Source: Nocardioides marinisabuli | GTDB taxonomy: Bacteria; Actinomycetota; Actinomycetes; Propionibacteriales; Nocardioidaceae | DNA: 64,000 nucleotides | Assembly: GCF_013466785.1 (NCBI RefSeq) | Contig: NZ_CP059163.1 | Location: forward strand, 3,100,001-3,164,000 | Direction of reading: 5' to 3' | Shown: one piece after another, positions 1 through 8,320 of the stretch | How positions within the stretch are numbered: position 1 is the stretch's first letter | Layout of the letters: each line of letters opens with the position of its first letter | Position numbers and translations under genes: made by a program | Notes under the pieces: generated by a model | What the model saw: only the letters and a program-made list of their open reading frames with translations | What the model was told of the DNA's origin: nothing | Databases searched by the model: none

Positions 1-936
1 GCCCTCGATGTTGGCCGGGCGCGACTCCAGGCGCACCACGTGGTCCTGCTTGAGCTGCAGCTCGGCGGCGTCCTCGATGGTCACGATCCGCTCGTCGCCG
101 GGGATGAAGGAGCTGAGCACGTTGAGCGTGGTCGTCTTGCCGGCGCCGGTGGAGCCGGAGACGATCACGTTGAGCCGCCCGCGCACGCAGGCGTCGAGGA
201 AGTCGGCGGTCTGGTCGGACAGCGAGCCGAACCTGATCAGGTCGGCCACGGTCAGCGGGTCGGCGGCGAACTTGCGGATCGTCAGCGCCGAGCCGTCGAC
301 GGCCAGCGGCGGCACGACCGCGTTGACGCGGCTGCCGTCGGGCAGCCGGGCGTCGACCATCGGCGAGGACTCGTCGACGCGACGACCGATGCGCGAGACG
401 ATCTTGTCGATGGTGCGGCGCAGGTGGTCCTCGTCGGCGAACTTCGCCGCGGCGGGCACCAGCCGGCCGCTCTTCTCCAGCCAGATCGAGTCGTGGCCGT
501 TGACCATCACCTCGGAGACGTCGGGGTCGCGCAGGAACGGCTCGATCGGCCCGTAGCCCAGGATGTCGTCGCTGATCTCCTGCGAGACCCGGTGGCGGTC
601 GCTGCTGGAGAGCGGACGGTCCTGCTTGCCGAGCACCTCGGCCAGCACCGAGCGGACCCGCTGGTCGAGCTCGTCGGTGTCCATGTCGGCGTCGTAGAGG
701 TGCGGGCCGAGCTGCTTGACCAGCTCGACGTGGACGCTGGCCTTGAGCTGCTCGAGCCGGTCGTCCTCGCGCCCGCCTAGGGTGCGCCGGGGCGTGGCGA
801 GGGCCGCCTCCACCGGTGCCGGTACGACGCCGCTGGAGGCGCCGGCGCCGGCGCCGGCGTCGAGGCTGTCGGGCAGCTCGGTGGGGTCGAGGTCGGCGCG
901 GCGGGCCGCGGCCAGCCGGTCGGAGAGGCTGCTCAT
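1..936 (-). CDS. cpaF: CpaF/TadA-family pilus secretion ATPase (3'-truncated by window edge)
   Basis: Hexameric ATPase that powers assembly of Tad/Flp pili at the inner face of the membrane. The visible 312 residues hold the N-terminal region, the conserved stretch around VSEVMVNGHDSIWLEKSGRL, and a Walker A motif GSTGAGKTTT near residue 262; the rest of the ATPase domain lies beyond position 1. The start ATG at 936 overlaps the cpaE stop (ATGA), so the two are translationally coupled. Type II and IV secretion ATPases share the fold, but the CpaB-CpaE-CpaF order points to Tad. Confidence 0.93.
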   Translation of the reverse strand, partial: MSSLSDRLAAARRADLDPTELPDSLDAGAGAGASSGVVPAPVEAALATPRRTLGGREDDRLEQLKASVHVELVKQLGPHLYDADMDTDELDQRVRSVLAEVLGKQDRPLSSSDRHRVSQEISDDILGYGPIEPFLRDPDVSEVMVNGHDSIWLEKSGRLVPAAAKFADEDHLRRTIDKIVSRIGRRVDESSPMVDARLPDGSRVNAVVPPLAVDGSALTIRKFAADPLTVADLIRFGSLSDQTADFLDACVRGRLNVIVSGSTGAGKTTTLNVLSSFIPGDERIVTIEDAAELQLKQDHVVRLESRPANIEG

Positions 937-2162
937 CCTGGTCTCCTCATCCGGAAGCGGGATCGGCCGCGGCCGGCGGCGTCGGGCTGGCCCGGCTGGC
1001 CGGCCTGGCCCGGGTCGGCGGACGGCTGCTCGCCGGTGGCGCCGGTGGGCGCGGGCAGGCTGTCACCCGACAGGGTCGCGGCCAGCGCGCGCAGTGCCGC
1101 GCTGCTGGTGTGGTCGGGGGAGTCGACGACGATCGGCACCCCGGAGTTGGTGGAGGCCGCGATCTCGATCGACGAGCCCACCTGGGTGGCGATCGGCATG
1201 CCGAGGATCGCCTCGACCTTCTCGGGGCCGATCCCGACCGCGTCGTCGGCGCGGTTGAGCAGCAGGTGCCGGTGCCCGCGCGCGATGTCGAGCATGTCGA
1301 GGGTCTCCAGCGCCACCTTGACGTTCTTGAGCGTGGGCACGTCGAGGGTGGCCACGATGACGCACTCGTCGGTCTCGTCGAGGGCGGTCAGCACCTGCTC
1401 GTCGAAGGCGGGCGCGGTGTCGACGACCACGTGGTCGAACGACTCGCGCAGGGTGCGCAGCACCCGGGTGACCAGCGCCGGGGTGACCCGCTCGCGGGCG
1501 TCGGGGTGGGCCGGCGCGGCCAGCACCATCAGCGACTGGGCGTGGCGGGTCAGCAGCCCGTCGAGCTGCTCGACGTCGAGGTCCTGCTCCGAGCCGATCG
1601 CGTGCTCGATGGAGTGCGTCGGGAAGAGCTGCATGGTGATCGCCACGTCGCCGAAGGCCAGGTCGAGGTCGACCAGGCACACGCGCCGGGCGCCCCCGTC
1701 GGAGAGCGCCAGCGCCAGGTTGACCGCCATCGTGGTCTTGCCGACGCCGCCCTTGGGGGAGAAGACGGTGACCACGCGACCGACCTGGTGGGCGCCCGCC
1801 GGCCCGCGCAGGGCGACGTGCAGCTCGTGGGCGCGCCCGACCGACGACGCGAGCCCGGGCAGGTCGCCCTCGGGCACCACGTCGCGGGCACCCGCCTGCA
1901 TCGCCCGGGTCAGCACGCCGGTGTCGAGCTCGGAGCGCACCAGCACCACGCTGACGGTGGGGCGGGTGGTGCGCAGGTCCTCGCAGACCTTCAGCGCGTC
2001 GTCGAGGTCGAGGTGGGGGCCCAGGACGACGACGTACTCGTCGGGGTGCAGGTCGAGCCAGGCACGCATGCGCTCGACCGAGTCGACGCCCTGGCTGCCG
2101 GGGGGCAGGACGTCGAGCAGGGCGGTGACCACTGCGTCCTCGGTGTCGGCGACGACAGGCAC
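933..2162 (-). CDS. cpaE: CpaE/TadZ-like pilus assembly ATPase, MinD/ParA family
   Basis: Protein of 409 aa. Residues 1-120 look like a degenerate receiver domain, and residues 130-375 are a MinD/ParA-type P-loop ATPase with deviant Walker A SPKGGVGKTT at 135-144 and a later VVVDTAP Walker B. The C-terminal 40 residues are a Gly/Pro/Gln-rich tail. In Tad systems this protein localises the secretion machine. GTG start 5 bp after the cpaB stop; the stop overlaps the cpaF ATG. Confidence 0.92.
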   Translation of the reverse strand: MPVVADTEDAVVTALLDVLPPGSQGVDSVERMRAWLDLHPDEYVVVLGPHLDLDDALKVCEDLRTTRPTVSVVLVRSELDTGVLTRAMQAGARDVVPEGDLPGLASSVGRAHELHVALRGPAGAHQVGRVVTVFSPKGGVGKTTMAVNLALALSDGGARRVCLVDLDLAFGDVAITMQLFPTHSIEHAIGSEQDLDVEQLDGLLTRHAQSLMVLAAPAHPDARERVTPALVTRVLRTLRESFDHVVVDTAPAFDEQVLTALDETDECVIVATLDVPTLKNVKVALETLDMLDIARGHRHLLLNRADDAVGIGPEKVEAILGMPIATQVGSSIEIAASTNSGVPIVVDSPDHTSSAALRALAATLSGDSLPAPTGATGEQPSADPGQAGQPGQPDAAGRGRSRFRMRRPG

Positions 2163-2167
2163 GGCAC

Positions 2168-2914
2168 TCAGCCCTGGAAGAGGTTCTGCGGGGTGGTGGG
2201 CGGCGCGACCTTGACCTTGGAGTCCTCGGTGAGCAGCGCGAAGGACAGCTCGCCCTGGCTCTGGCCGAGCAGCACCCGCTGCATCTGCGGCTGGCTGACC
2301 GAGAGCGTGATGAGGGTGCGGGGCAGGGTCTCGGCGACCTGCTCGCCGTCCTGGCCCTCGGTGGTGGTCGTGGTGGTGATCGGGGTGGTCGAGCCGACGG
2401 CGATCACCGTGACCCGGGTCAGCAGCACCCGGCTGTAGGGCTGGCCGGTGGTCGCGTCGGTGCCGTTGACGAAGACCGCGACCTCGGAGCCGGGGTTGAC
2501 GAAGCCGGCGACCCGGGCGGGGTCGGTGAGGTTGATCGACATGGCCATGTCGCCCTCGTCGGGGATCTGCAGGCGGGTCTCCTCGACCGCGCTGGCGCCC
2601 AGCTTCTGCGGCACGACCTGCTCACCGGGGTAGATCGTGGTCATCGCGACCGACTGCTCGACCCCCTCGGTGGTGGTCAGCGCGCCGGGCAGCAGCTGCC
2701 CGCGGGCGACCGGCTCGAGGGCCAGCTTGCCGCCGGCCGCGGCGGTCGCGACGCTCTCGCCGCGCTCGATCTGCTGGGTGACCACCAGGACCTCGGTGGT
2801 CTCGTACGCGTCGCGGGCGCGGTTGTCGGCCCCCTGCGCGTAGACCAGCACCAGCACGGTGCCCAGTGCTGCGACGAGCGCAGCGGCGATGAGCAGTACT
2901 CGTCGACGATCCAT
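2168..2914 (-). CDS. cpaB: CpaB/RcpC-like Flp pilus assembly protein, SAF domain
   Basis: Protein of 248 aa with one N-terminal membrane segment (about residues 6-25), then an SAF-like domain (VLVVTQQIERGESV, followed by YPGEQVVPQKL) and an RcpC region. It is expected to act in the periplasm or wall at the base of the pilus. The start is set by GGGGAGGA 8 nt upstream of the ATG; a longer frame to 3010 has no such site. It is the first gene of the minus-strand cpaB-cpaE-cpaF operon. Confidence 0.9.
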   Translation of the reverse strand: MDRRRVLLIAAALVAALGTVLVLVYAQGADNRARDAYETTEVLVVTQQIERGESVATAAAGGKLALEPVARGQLLPGALTTTEGVEQSVAMTTIYPGEQVVPQKLGASAVEETRLQIPDEGDMAMSINLTDPARVAGFVNPGSEVAVFVNGTDATTGQPYSRVLLTRVTVIAVGSTTPITTTTTTEGQDGEQVAETLPRTLITLSVSQPQMQRVLLGQSQGELSFALLTEDSKVKVAPPTTPQNLFQG

Positions 2915-2977
2915 CAGTGCATTCCTCCCCGTTGGCGGTCGCACTGACGCGAGGTCCCCATGCTCCGCCCGTCGACC

Positions 2978-3022
2978 CGGGTGCACAGGTGCACCCGCCT
3001 CCGTACCCAATGCTAGGTACGG
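2978..3022 (-). promoter_or_regulatory. Probable cpaB operon promoter with two palindromes
   Basis: On the minus strand a TAGCAT -10 candidate (3010-3015) sits inside an inverted repeat CCGTACC/GGTACGG (3001-3022). Directly downstream of the expected transcription start lies a perfect dyad CGGGTGCAC-AG-GTGCACCCG (2978-2997). This layout suits an operator for a repressor of pilus expression; the regulator is unknown. Apart from this the 190-bp gap between fadD and cpaB holds no gene. Confidence 0.5.
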
Positions 3023-3104
3023 CGCCCGGACCCCGTGGCGGGTTTCGGGAACCGTTCGGGTAAAGGATGTGGCAGGTGTGACTAGGCCTTCCCCGCCGAA
3101 CGGG

Positions 3105-4907
3105 TCAGGCGGGGGGAGCGGCGAAGAGCTCCTCGACGCGGGCGCGCTGCTCGCGCATCACCACCGAGCGCTTGAGCTTCAGGCTCGGGGTGAGCTGGCC
3201 GCCCTCCTCGGTCCACTCGTCGGGCAGCACCACGAACCTGCGGATCGACTCGGCCTTCGAGACCGCCTTGTTGGCGTCGTCGACGGCCTTCTCGATCTCG
3301 GCGCGCAGGTCGGGGTCGTCGACGAGCGCGGCGGGGTCGGTGGGCTTGCCGTGGGACTGCGCCCAGCCGGGCAGCACCTCGCGGTCGAGGGTCACCAGCG
3401 CCGCGATGTAGGGCTGGCCGTCGCCGACGACCACGCACTGGTCGACCAGGGCGTGCGCACGCAGGCGGTCCTCGAGGACCGCGGGGGCGACGTTCTTGCC
3501 GCCGGCGGTCACCAGGATCTCCTTCTTGCGCCCGGTGATGCGCACGAAGCCCTCGTCGTCGACCTCGCCGACGTCGCCGCTGTGGAACCAGCCGTCCGAC
3601 TCCAGCGCCTCGGCGGTGGCCTGCTCGTTGTCCCAGTAGCCGGCGAAGACCTGGCCGCCGCGGAAGAGCAGCTCGCCGTCGTCGGCCACGCGCACCGCGG
3701 TGCCGGGCATCGGGCGGCCCACCGTGCCCATGCGGGTGGCCTCCGGGGTGTTCACGCACAGCGCCGCGGTGGTCTCGGTCAGGCCGTAGCCCTCGAGCAC
3801 GTGGACGCCGATGCCGCGGTAGAAGTGGCCCAGCCGCTCACCGAGCGGCGCGCCACCGGAGACGGCGTACGCGCACTGGCCGCCGAGGGCGTCGCGCAGC
3901 TTGGCGTAGACCAGCCGCGAGAACACCGCGTGGGCCGCGCGCACCCGCAGCGGCACCCGTCCCTTGTCCTGGGCGCGCGACCAGGCGATCGCGGTCTCGG
4001 CGGCCTTGTCGAAGATCGCGCCGCGACCCTCGGCGGTGGCCTTCTGCGAGGCGGTGTTGAAGACCTTCTCGAAGACCCGGGGCACCGCGAGGATGAAGGT
4101 CGGGCGGAAGACCTGGAAGTCGGCCAGCAGGTTCTTGATGTCGCAGCTGTGGCCCAGCCGCACGCGCTTCTTGACCGCGCCGATCTGGATGATGCGCGCG
4201 AAGACGTGGGCCAGCGGCAGGAACAGCAGGGTGGCCGCGCCCTCGGACTCGAAGAGCGCGTCGAGCTCGTCGGTGGCCACGGTCAGCTCGAACATGAAGT
4301 TGCCGTGGGTGAGCATGCAGCCCTTGGGACGACCGGTGGTGCCGGAGGTGTAGATCAGCGTCGCCAGGTCGAGCGGCGTGGCGCCGGTACGACGCTTCTC
4401 CAGCTCGCCGTCGGAGATGTCCTCGCCGAGGCGGGTCAGCACGTCGATCGCGTTGTCGGCGAAGGACCACAGGTGGTTGAGCTCGCTCAGCTCGCCGCGC
4501 ACCGCGGCGACCCGGGCGACGTGCTCGGGGCCCTCGGCGACCACGGCGCGGGCACCGGAGTCGCGCAGGATCCACCCGACCTGCTCCTGGGAGGAGGTCT
4601 CGTAGACCGGCACGGTGACGGCGCCGGCGAACCAGATCGCGTAGTCGAGCAGCGTCCACTCGTAGCGGGTCTTGGAGATCAGGGCGACGCGGTCGCCGGC
4701 CTCGACGCCCGCGGCGACCAGGCCCTTGGCCACGCCGGTGACCTCGGCCAGGAACGCGGCGGCGGTGACGTCCTGCCAGTCCCCGTCGGGGCCGGGCCGG
4801 CTGAAGACGACCGCGTCGGGCGCCTGCTCGGCGTTGGTGACGACGTCGTCGGTCAGGTTGCCGGTCGCGGGGACCTCGATGGTCAGGGGCGTGGAGAACT
4901 CACGCAC
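3105..4907 (-). CDS. Long-chain fatty-acid--CoA ligase (FadD15-like AMP-binding protein)
   Basis: ATP-dependent activation of fatty acids to acyl-CoA. The 600-aa protein has the AMP-binding signature YTSGTTGRPKG near residues 186-196, GYGLTET, and a C-terminal GRKKEI motif typical of acyl-CoA synthetases. A GTG start at 4907 is preferred because AAGGAG lies 6 nt upstream; an ATG at 4922 adds five residues and has no ribosome site. The gene neighbours an SRPBCC protein, as fadD15 does in mycobacteria. Substrate chain length cannot be read from sequence. Confidence 0.92.
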   Translation of the reverse strand: MREFSTPLTIEVPATGNLTDDVVTNAEQAPDAVVFSRPGPDGDWQDVTAAAFLAEVTGVAKGLVAAGVEAGDRVALISKTRYEWTLLDYAIWFAGAVTVPVYETSSQEQVGWILRDSGARAVVAEGPEHVARVAAVRGELSELNHLWSFADNAIDVLTRLGEDISDGELEKRRTGATPLDLATLIYTSGTTGRPKGCMLTHGNFMFELTVATDELDALFESEGAATLLFLPLAHVFARIIQIGAVKKRVRLGHSCDIKNLLADFQVFRPTFILAVPRVFEKVFNTASQKATAEGRGAIFDKAAETAIAWSRAQDKGRVPLRVRAAHAVFSRLVYAKLRDALGGQCAYAVSGGAPLGERLGHFYRGIGVHVLEGYGLTETTAALCVNTPEATRMGTVGRPMPGTAVRVADDGELLFRGGQVFAGYWDNEQATAEALESDGWFHSGDVGEVDDEGFVRITGRKKEILVTAGGKNVAPAVLEDRLRAHALVDQCVVVGDGQPYIAALVTLDREVLPGWAQSHGKPTDPAALVDDPDLRAEIEKAVDDANKAVSKAESIRRFVVLPDEWTEEGGQLTPSLKLKRSVVMREQRARVEELFAAPPA

Positions 4908-5008
4908 GTCTGTCTCCTTCATGCTCACGAATCCGGTCCGGTCGAGCGCGCGGTCATGCCCGCCTCGGCGAGCACGCCCGCCGCGGCTCGGGGCGGGACG
5001 CGCACGGC

Positions 5009-5049
5009 ACGTTACCGCCGCCGCGAGGTGGCGGCCCATCCGGTACAGT
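5009..5049. promoter_or_regulatory. Divergent -10 boxes between fadD and the SRPBCC operon
   Basis: Two actinobacterial TANNNT hexamers face outward: TAACGT on the minus strand (5009-5014) for fadD, and TACAGT on the plus strand (5044-5049) for the gene at 5108. Both predict untranslated leaders of some 50-95 nt, in keeping with ribosome sites before both genes. -35 elements are not clear. Confidence 0.45.
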
Positions 5050-5107
5050 CGCCGCGCACTCCGGGGCGAGACCCGGGTCACCACCCGGAGGGACAGGGGG
5101 CAGCCAG

Positions 5108-5557
5108 ATGGCCGAGCAGACCACCTCGTCGATCGTGATCGACGCCACGGCAGCGCAGGTCATGGCGGTGATCGCCGACTTCCCGGCGTACCCCGCCTGG
5201 GCCAAGGGTGTGCAGACCGCCGAGGTGCGCTCCACCATCGACTCCGGCCCCGACGCCGGCCGGGCCCGCGAGGTGTTCTTCTCCCTCGACGTCTCGCCCA
5301 TCAAGGACGAGTACACGCTGGCCTACGAGTGGGACGGCGACCGCCAGGTCACCTGGACCCTCGTCGAGGGCAAGATGCTGCGCGCGCTCGACGGCGCCTA
5401 CGTGCTGCGCGAGCGGGACGGCGCGACCGAGGTGACCTACCGGCTCGCGCTCGACGTCTCGATCCCGCTCATCGGCATGCTCAAGCGCAAGGGCGAGAAG
5501 ATCCTCATCGACACGGCGCTGAAGGGCTTGAAGAAGCGCGTCGAGTCGCTCGGCTGA
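5108..5557 (+). CDS. SRPBCC/polyketide-cyclase-like lipid-binding protein
   Basis: Protein of 149 aa with the single helix-grip START/SRPBCC fold expected from its length and pattern: ATAAQVMAVIADFPAYPAWAKGV at the start, a long C-terminal helix with KGLKKRVESL at the end. The same family member (Rv2185c) sits beside fadD15 and the ArsA-like gene in M. tuberculosis. It probably binds a hydrophobic ligand; no enzymatic residues can be assigned. First gene of a plus-strand run continuing with the ArsA-like ATPase 13 bp downstream. Confidence 0.85.
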   Translation: MAEQTTSSIVIDATAAQVMAVIADFPAYPAWAKGVQTAEVRSTIDSGPDAGRAREVFFSLDVSPIKDEYTLAYEWDGDRQVTWTLVEGKMLRALDGAYVLRERDGATEVTYRLALDVSIPLIGMLKRKGEKILIDTALKGLKKRVESLG

Positions 5558-5570
5558 GCGGGGCCGCTGC

Positions 5571-6809
5571 GTGCGCATCCTGCTGTTCACCGGCAAGGGC
5601 GGGGTCGGCAAGTCGACCGTCGCCGCGGGCACCGCGGCGCTCGCCGCGGCCGCGGGGCACCGCACCCTGGTGCTCTCCACCGACGCCGCGCACTCCCTGG
5701 CCGACGCCTTCGGCGTGACCGCGGGCCCCGAGCCCACGCCGGTCGCGCCCGACCTCTTCGTGCAGCAGGTCGACGCGCAGCGCAAGCTGCAGCAGTCCTG
5801 GACCGAGGTGCAGCACTACCTGCTCTCGGTGCTCGACGTCGCAGGCGTCGACCCCGTCGCCGCCGAGGAGCTCACGGTGCTGCCGGGCGCCGAGGAGGTC
5901 CTGGCCCTGCTCGAGCTGCGCCAGCAGGCGCTGTCGGGCCGCTGGGACGTCGTGGTCGTCGACTGCGCGCCCACCGCCGAGACGCTGCGGCTGCTGGCCC
6001 TGCCGGAGGCGCTGGGCTGGTACATGCAGCGCGTCTTCCCCGCCGAGCGGCGCATCATCAAGGCCCTCAAGCCGGTCCTCACCCGCAGCGTGGGGGTGCC
6101 GATGCCCGGCGACAACGTCTTCGACGCCATCGAGCGGCTGCACGCCGAGCTCGACGAGGTCCGCACCCTGCTCTCGGGGCCCGAGGCGAGCGTGCGCGTG
6201 GTGCTGACCCCCGAGAAGGTCGTGCTCGCCGAGGCCCGGCGCAGCTGGACCCACCTGTCCCTCTTCGGCTACCGCGTCGACGGCGTGGTCGCCAACCGGG
6301 TCTTCCCCGCCGCCGAGGGCGACGACTGGCGCGCGGGCTGGGTGGCCGCGCAGGCGGGCGTGCTCGAGGAGGTCGACCAGTCCTTCGCCGGGCTGCCGGT
6401 CTGGCGCTCGGAGTACCGGCCCGAGGAGCCCGTCGGCGTCGAGGCGCTGCGCCGCCTCGCCGAGCAGGTGTACGCCGGCACCGACCCGCTGGCCGTGCCC
6501 ACGGGCCAGGGCCCCTTCAGCGTCGAGCGCACCGTCGGCGGCGCCGTGCTGCGCCTGGCCCTGCCGCTGGTCAGCCGCGCCGAGGTCGACCTGGCCCGCA
6601 ACGGCGACGAGCTGGTGCTCACCGTGGGGTCCTACCGCCGGCTGCTGACCCTGCCCGCCGGCCTCGCGCGGCTGCGGGTCGCGGGCGCCCGGGTGGTGGC
6701 GGGCGGCCTCCAGGTGCGCTTCGTCGAGCCCGACCAGCCGGGCCAGCCCACCCAGCCGGCCCAGCCGGCCGCGCCCACGGGCGACGTACGACGGGAGGCG
6801 GCGCGGTGA
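5571..6809 (+). CDS. ArsA/Get3-family ATPase
   Basis: Protein of 412 aa with N-terminal P-loop GKGGVGKST (residues 8-16), a VVDCAPT switch region, and a C-terminal ArsA HSP20-like beta domain (about residues 320-385), then a Pro/Gln-rich tail. It resembles Rv2184c. The arsenite-binding cysteines of true ArsA are not evident and no arsenic genes are near, so a chaperone or targeting ATPase role is more likely than metal efflux. GTG start; the stop overlaps the next gene (GTGA). Confidence 0.87.
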   Translation: MRILLFTGKGGVGKSTVAAGTAALAAAAGHRTLVLSTDAAHSLADAFGVTAGPEPTPVAPDLFVQQVDAQRKLQQSWTEVQHYLLSVLDVAGVDPVAAEELTVLPGAEEVLALLELRQQALSGRWDVVVVDCAPTAETLRLLALPEALGWYMQRVFPAERRIIKALKPVLTRSVGVPMPGDNVFDAIERLHAELDEVRTLLSGPEASVRVVLTPEKVVLAEARRSWTHLSLFGYRVDGVVANRVFPAAEGDDWRAGWVAAQAGVLEEVDQSFAGLPVWRSEYRPEEPVGVEALRRLAEQVYAGTDPLAVPTGQGPFSVERTVGGAVLRLALPLVSRAEVDLARNGDELVLTVGSYRRLLTLPAGLARLRVAGARVVAGGLQVRFVEPDQPGQPTQPAQPAAPTGDVRREAAR

Positions 6810-7366
6810 GCGGCGAGCAGCCCCCCGGCGGCCCCGAGGACGTCGGCTCCCTGGCCGAGGAGGCCGCGAAGCTCTTCGGCGCGCTCACCGACTGGGCCCA
6901 GGACCAGGCCGGCGACCACCTCGGCGACCTGGGCGACCTGGGCGACCTGGGCGACCTCGGCGCCGCCGGCGCGCGCGCCGCGCAGGGCGACCTGGACGAC
7001 CTCGGTGCCCACCTCGCCGGGCTGGCCGGCCACGCCGTCGACGCGGCCGCGCAGGTGCGGGCCCACCTCGGCGAGGCGCTCGACGACAACCTCGCCACCG
7101 GTGCGCCGGAGTGCCGCTGGTGCCCGGTGTGCCGCGGCGTGCACGCGGTGCGCCAGGTCAGCCCCGAGGTCCGCGCCCACCTGGGGGCGGCGGCCTCGTC
7201 GCTGGTGCAGGCGGCCGCCGCGATGATGGCGACCACGCCTCCGTCGGGCCGCGGACGCGACGTGGAGACGATCGACCTCGACGAGGATTGGCCCGACGAC
7301 GAGCCCGCGTCCGAGACTTCTCCGGACCCGTCCGACACCCAGCCCGACCCCGGAGACCCCACATGA
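6806..7366 (+). CDS. Conserved actinobacterial protein with Cys-motif and LGD repeats
   Basis: Protein of 186 aa, acidic and Ala-rich. It has a tandem Leu-Gly-Asp stretch at about residues 38-53, a central ECRWCPVCRGVHAVR motif (three Cys plus a His, zinc-ribbon-like but with only one knuckle), and an acidic C-terminus. It overlaps its neighbours on both sides by 4 bp, so it is coupled to the ArsA-like ATPase and the glucokinase. Similar proteins occur at this locus in Streptomyces. Function unknown. Confidence 0.75.
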   Translation: MSGEQPPGGPEDVGSLAEEAAKLFGALTDWAQDQAGDHLGDLGDLGDLGDLGAAGARAAQGDLDDLGAHLAGLAGHAVDAAAQVRAHLGEALDDNLATGAPECRWCPVCRGVHAVRQVSPEVRAHLGAAASSLVQAAAAMMATTPPSGRGRDVETIDLDEDWPDDEPASETSPDPSDTQPDPGDPT

Positions 7367-8304
7367 GCCTGACCTGCGGCATCGACATCGGTGGCACCAA
7401 GATCGCCGGCGGCGTCGTCGACGAGCAGGGCACCATCCTCGAGGAGCTGCGGGTGGTGTCGCCGGCCAGCTCGGAGGAGGCCATCGAGGACGCCGTCGCC
7501 GGACTGGTCCACGAGCTGGGCTCGCGCCACGACGTGAGCGCCGTCGGCGTCGGCGCCGCGGGGTACGTCGACCGCTCCCGCTCGGTGGTCATGTTCGCCC
7601 CCAACATCGCCTGGCGCGACGTCGCGATGCGCGCCGACCTCGAGCGTCGCGTCGACCTGCCGGTCGTGATCGAGAACGACGCCAACGCGGCCGCGTGGGG
7701 CGAGTTCCGCTTCGGGGCCGGCCACGACGTCGAGGACCTCCTGCTGGTCACCGTCGGCACCGGCGTCGGCGGCGGCATCGTCCTCGACGGCGCGCTGCAC
7801 CGCGGCGCCTTCGGCGTCGGCGCCGAGATCGGCCACATGCGCGTGGTCCCGCACGGCATCCTCTGCGGTTGCGGCAACCGCGGCTGCTTCGAGCAGTACG
7901 CCTCCGGCTCGGCGCTGGTGCGCGAGGCCCGCGCCGCGGCGTCGGGCGGCTCGCTGCTGGCCCGCGGCGTCCTCGACCTGGCCGGCGGCGACCCCGAGGC
8001 CATCACCGGGCCCCTCATCACCGAGGCCGCTCGCGCCGGCGACCCCTTCGCGATCGAGCAGCTCGCCGAGCTCGGCCGCTGGCTGGGCGAGGGCATCGCC
8101 TCGCTCACCGCCGTGCTCGACCCGGCCGCCGTGGTCATCGGCGGCGGCGTCAGCGAGGCCGGCGACCTGCTGCTCAACCCGATCCGCGCCGCCTTCGCCG
8201 CCCAGCTCACCGGGCGCGGGCACCGCCCCACCCTCGAGATCCGCAAGGCCCGCCTGGGCAACCGCGCCGGGCTGATCGGCGCCGCCGACCTCGCCCGCCT
8301 CTGA
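7363..8304 (+). CDS. glkA: ROK-family glucokinase
   Basis: Phosphorylates glucose to glucose-6-phosphate in the cytosol. The 313-aa protein has the phosphate-binding DIGGTK motif (residues 8-13), ENDANAAAWGE, GTGVGGG, and the ROK zinc motif CGCGNRGC (about 168-175). ATG start overlaps the preceding stop (ATGA). Streptomyces carries its main glucokinase at this locus, which supports the assignment; a sugar-responsive repressor role is unlikely because there is no helix-turn-helix. A second ROK gene follows 16 bp downstream. Confidence 0.9.
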   Translation: MSLTCGIDIGGTKIAGGVVDEQGTILEELRVVSPASSEEAIEDAVAGLVHELGSRHDVSAVGVGAAGYVDRSRSVVMFAPNIAWRDVAMRADLERRVDLPVVIENDANAAAWGEFRFGAGHDVEDLLLVTVGTGVGGGIVLDGALHRGAFGVGAEIGHMRVVPHGILCGCGNRGCFEQYASGSALVREARAAASGGSLLARGVLDLAGGDPEAITGPLITEAARAGDPFAIEQLAELGRWLGEGIASLTAVLDPAAVVIGGGVSEAGDLLLNPIRAAFAAQLTGRGHRPTLEIRKARLGNRAGLIGAADLARL

Positions 8305-8320
8305 GCGGGCACACGTCGCC

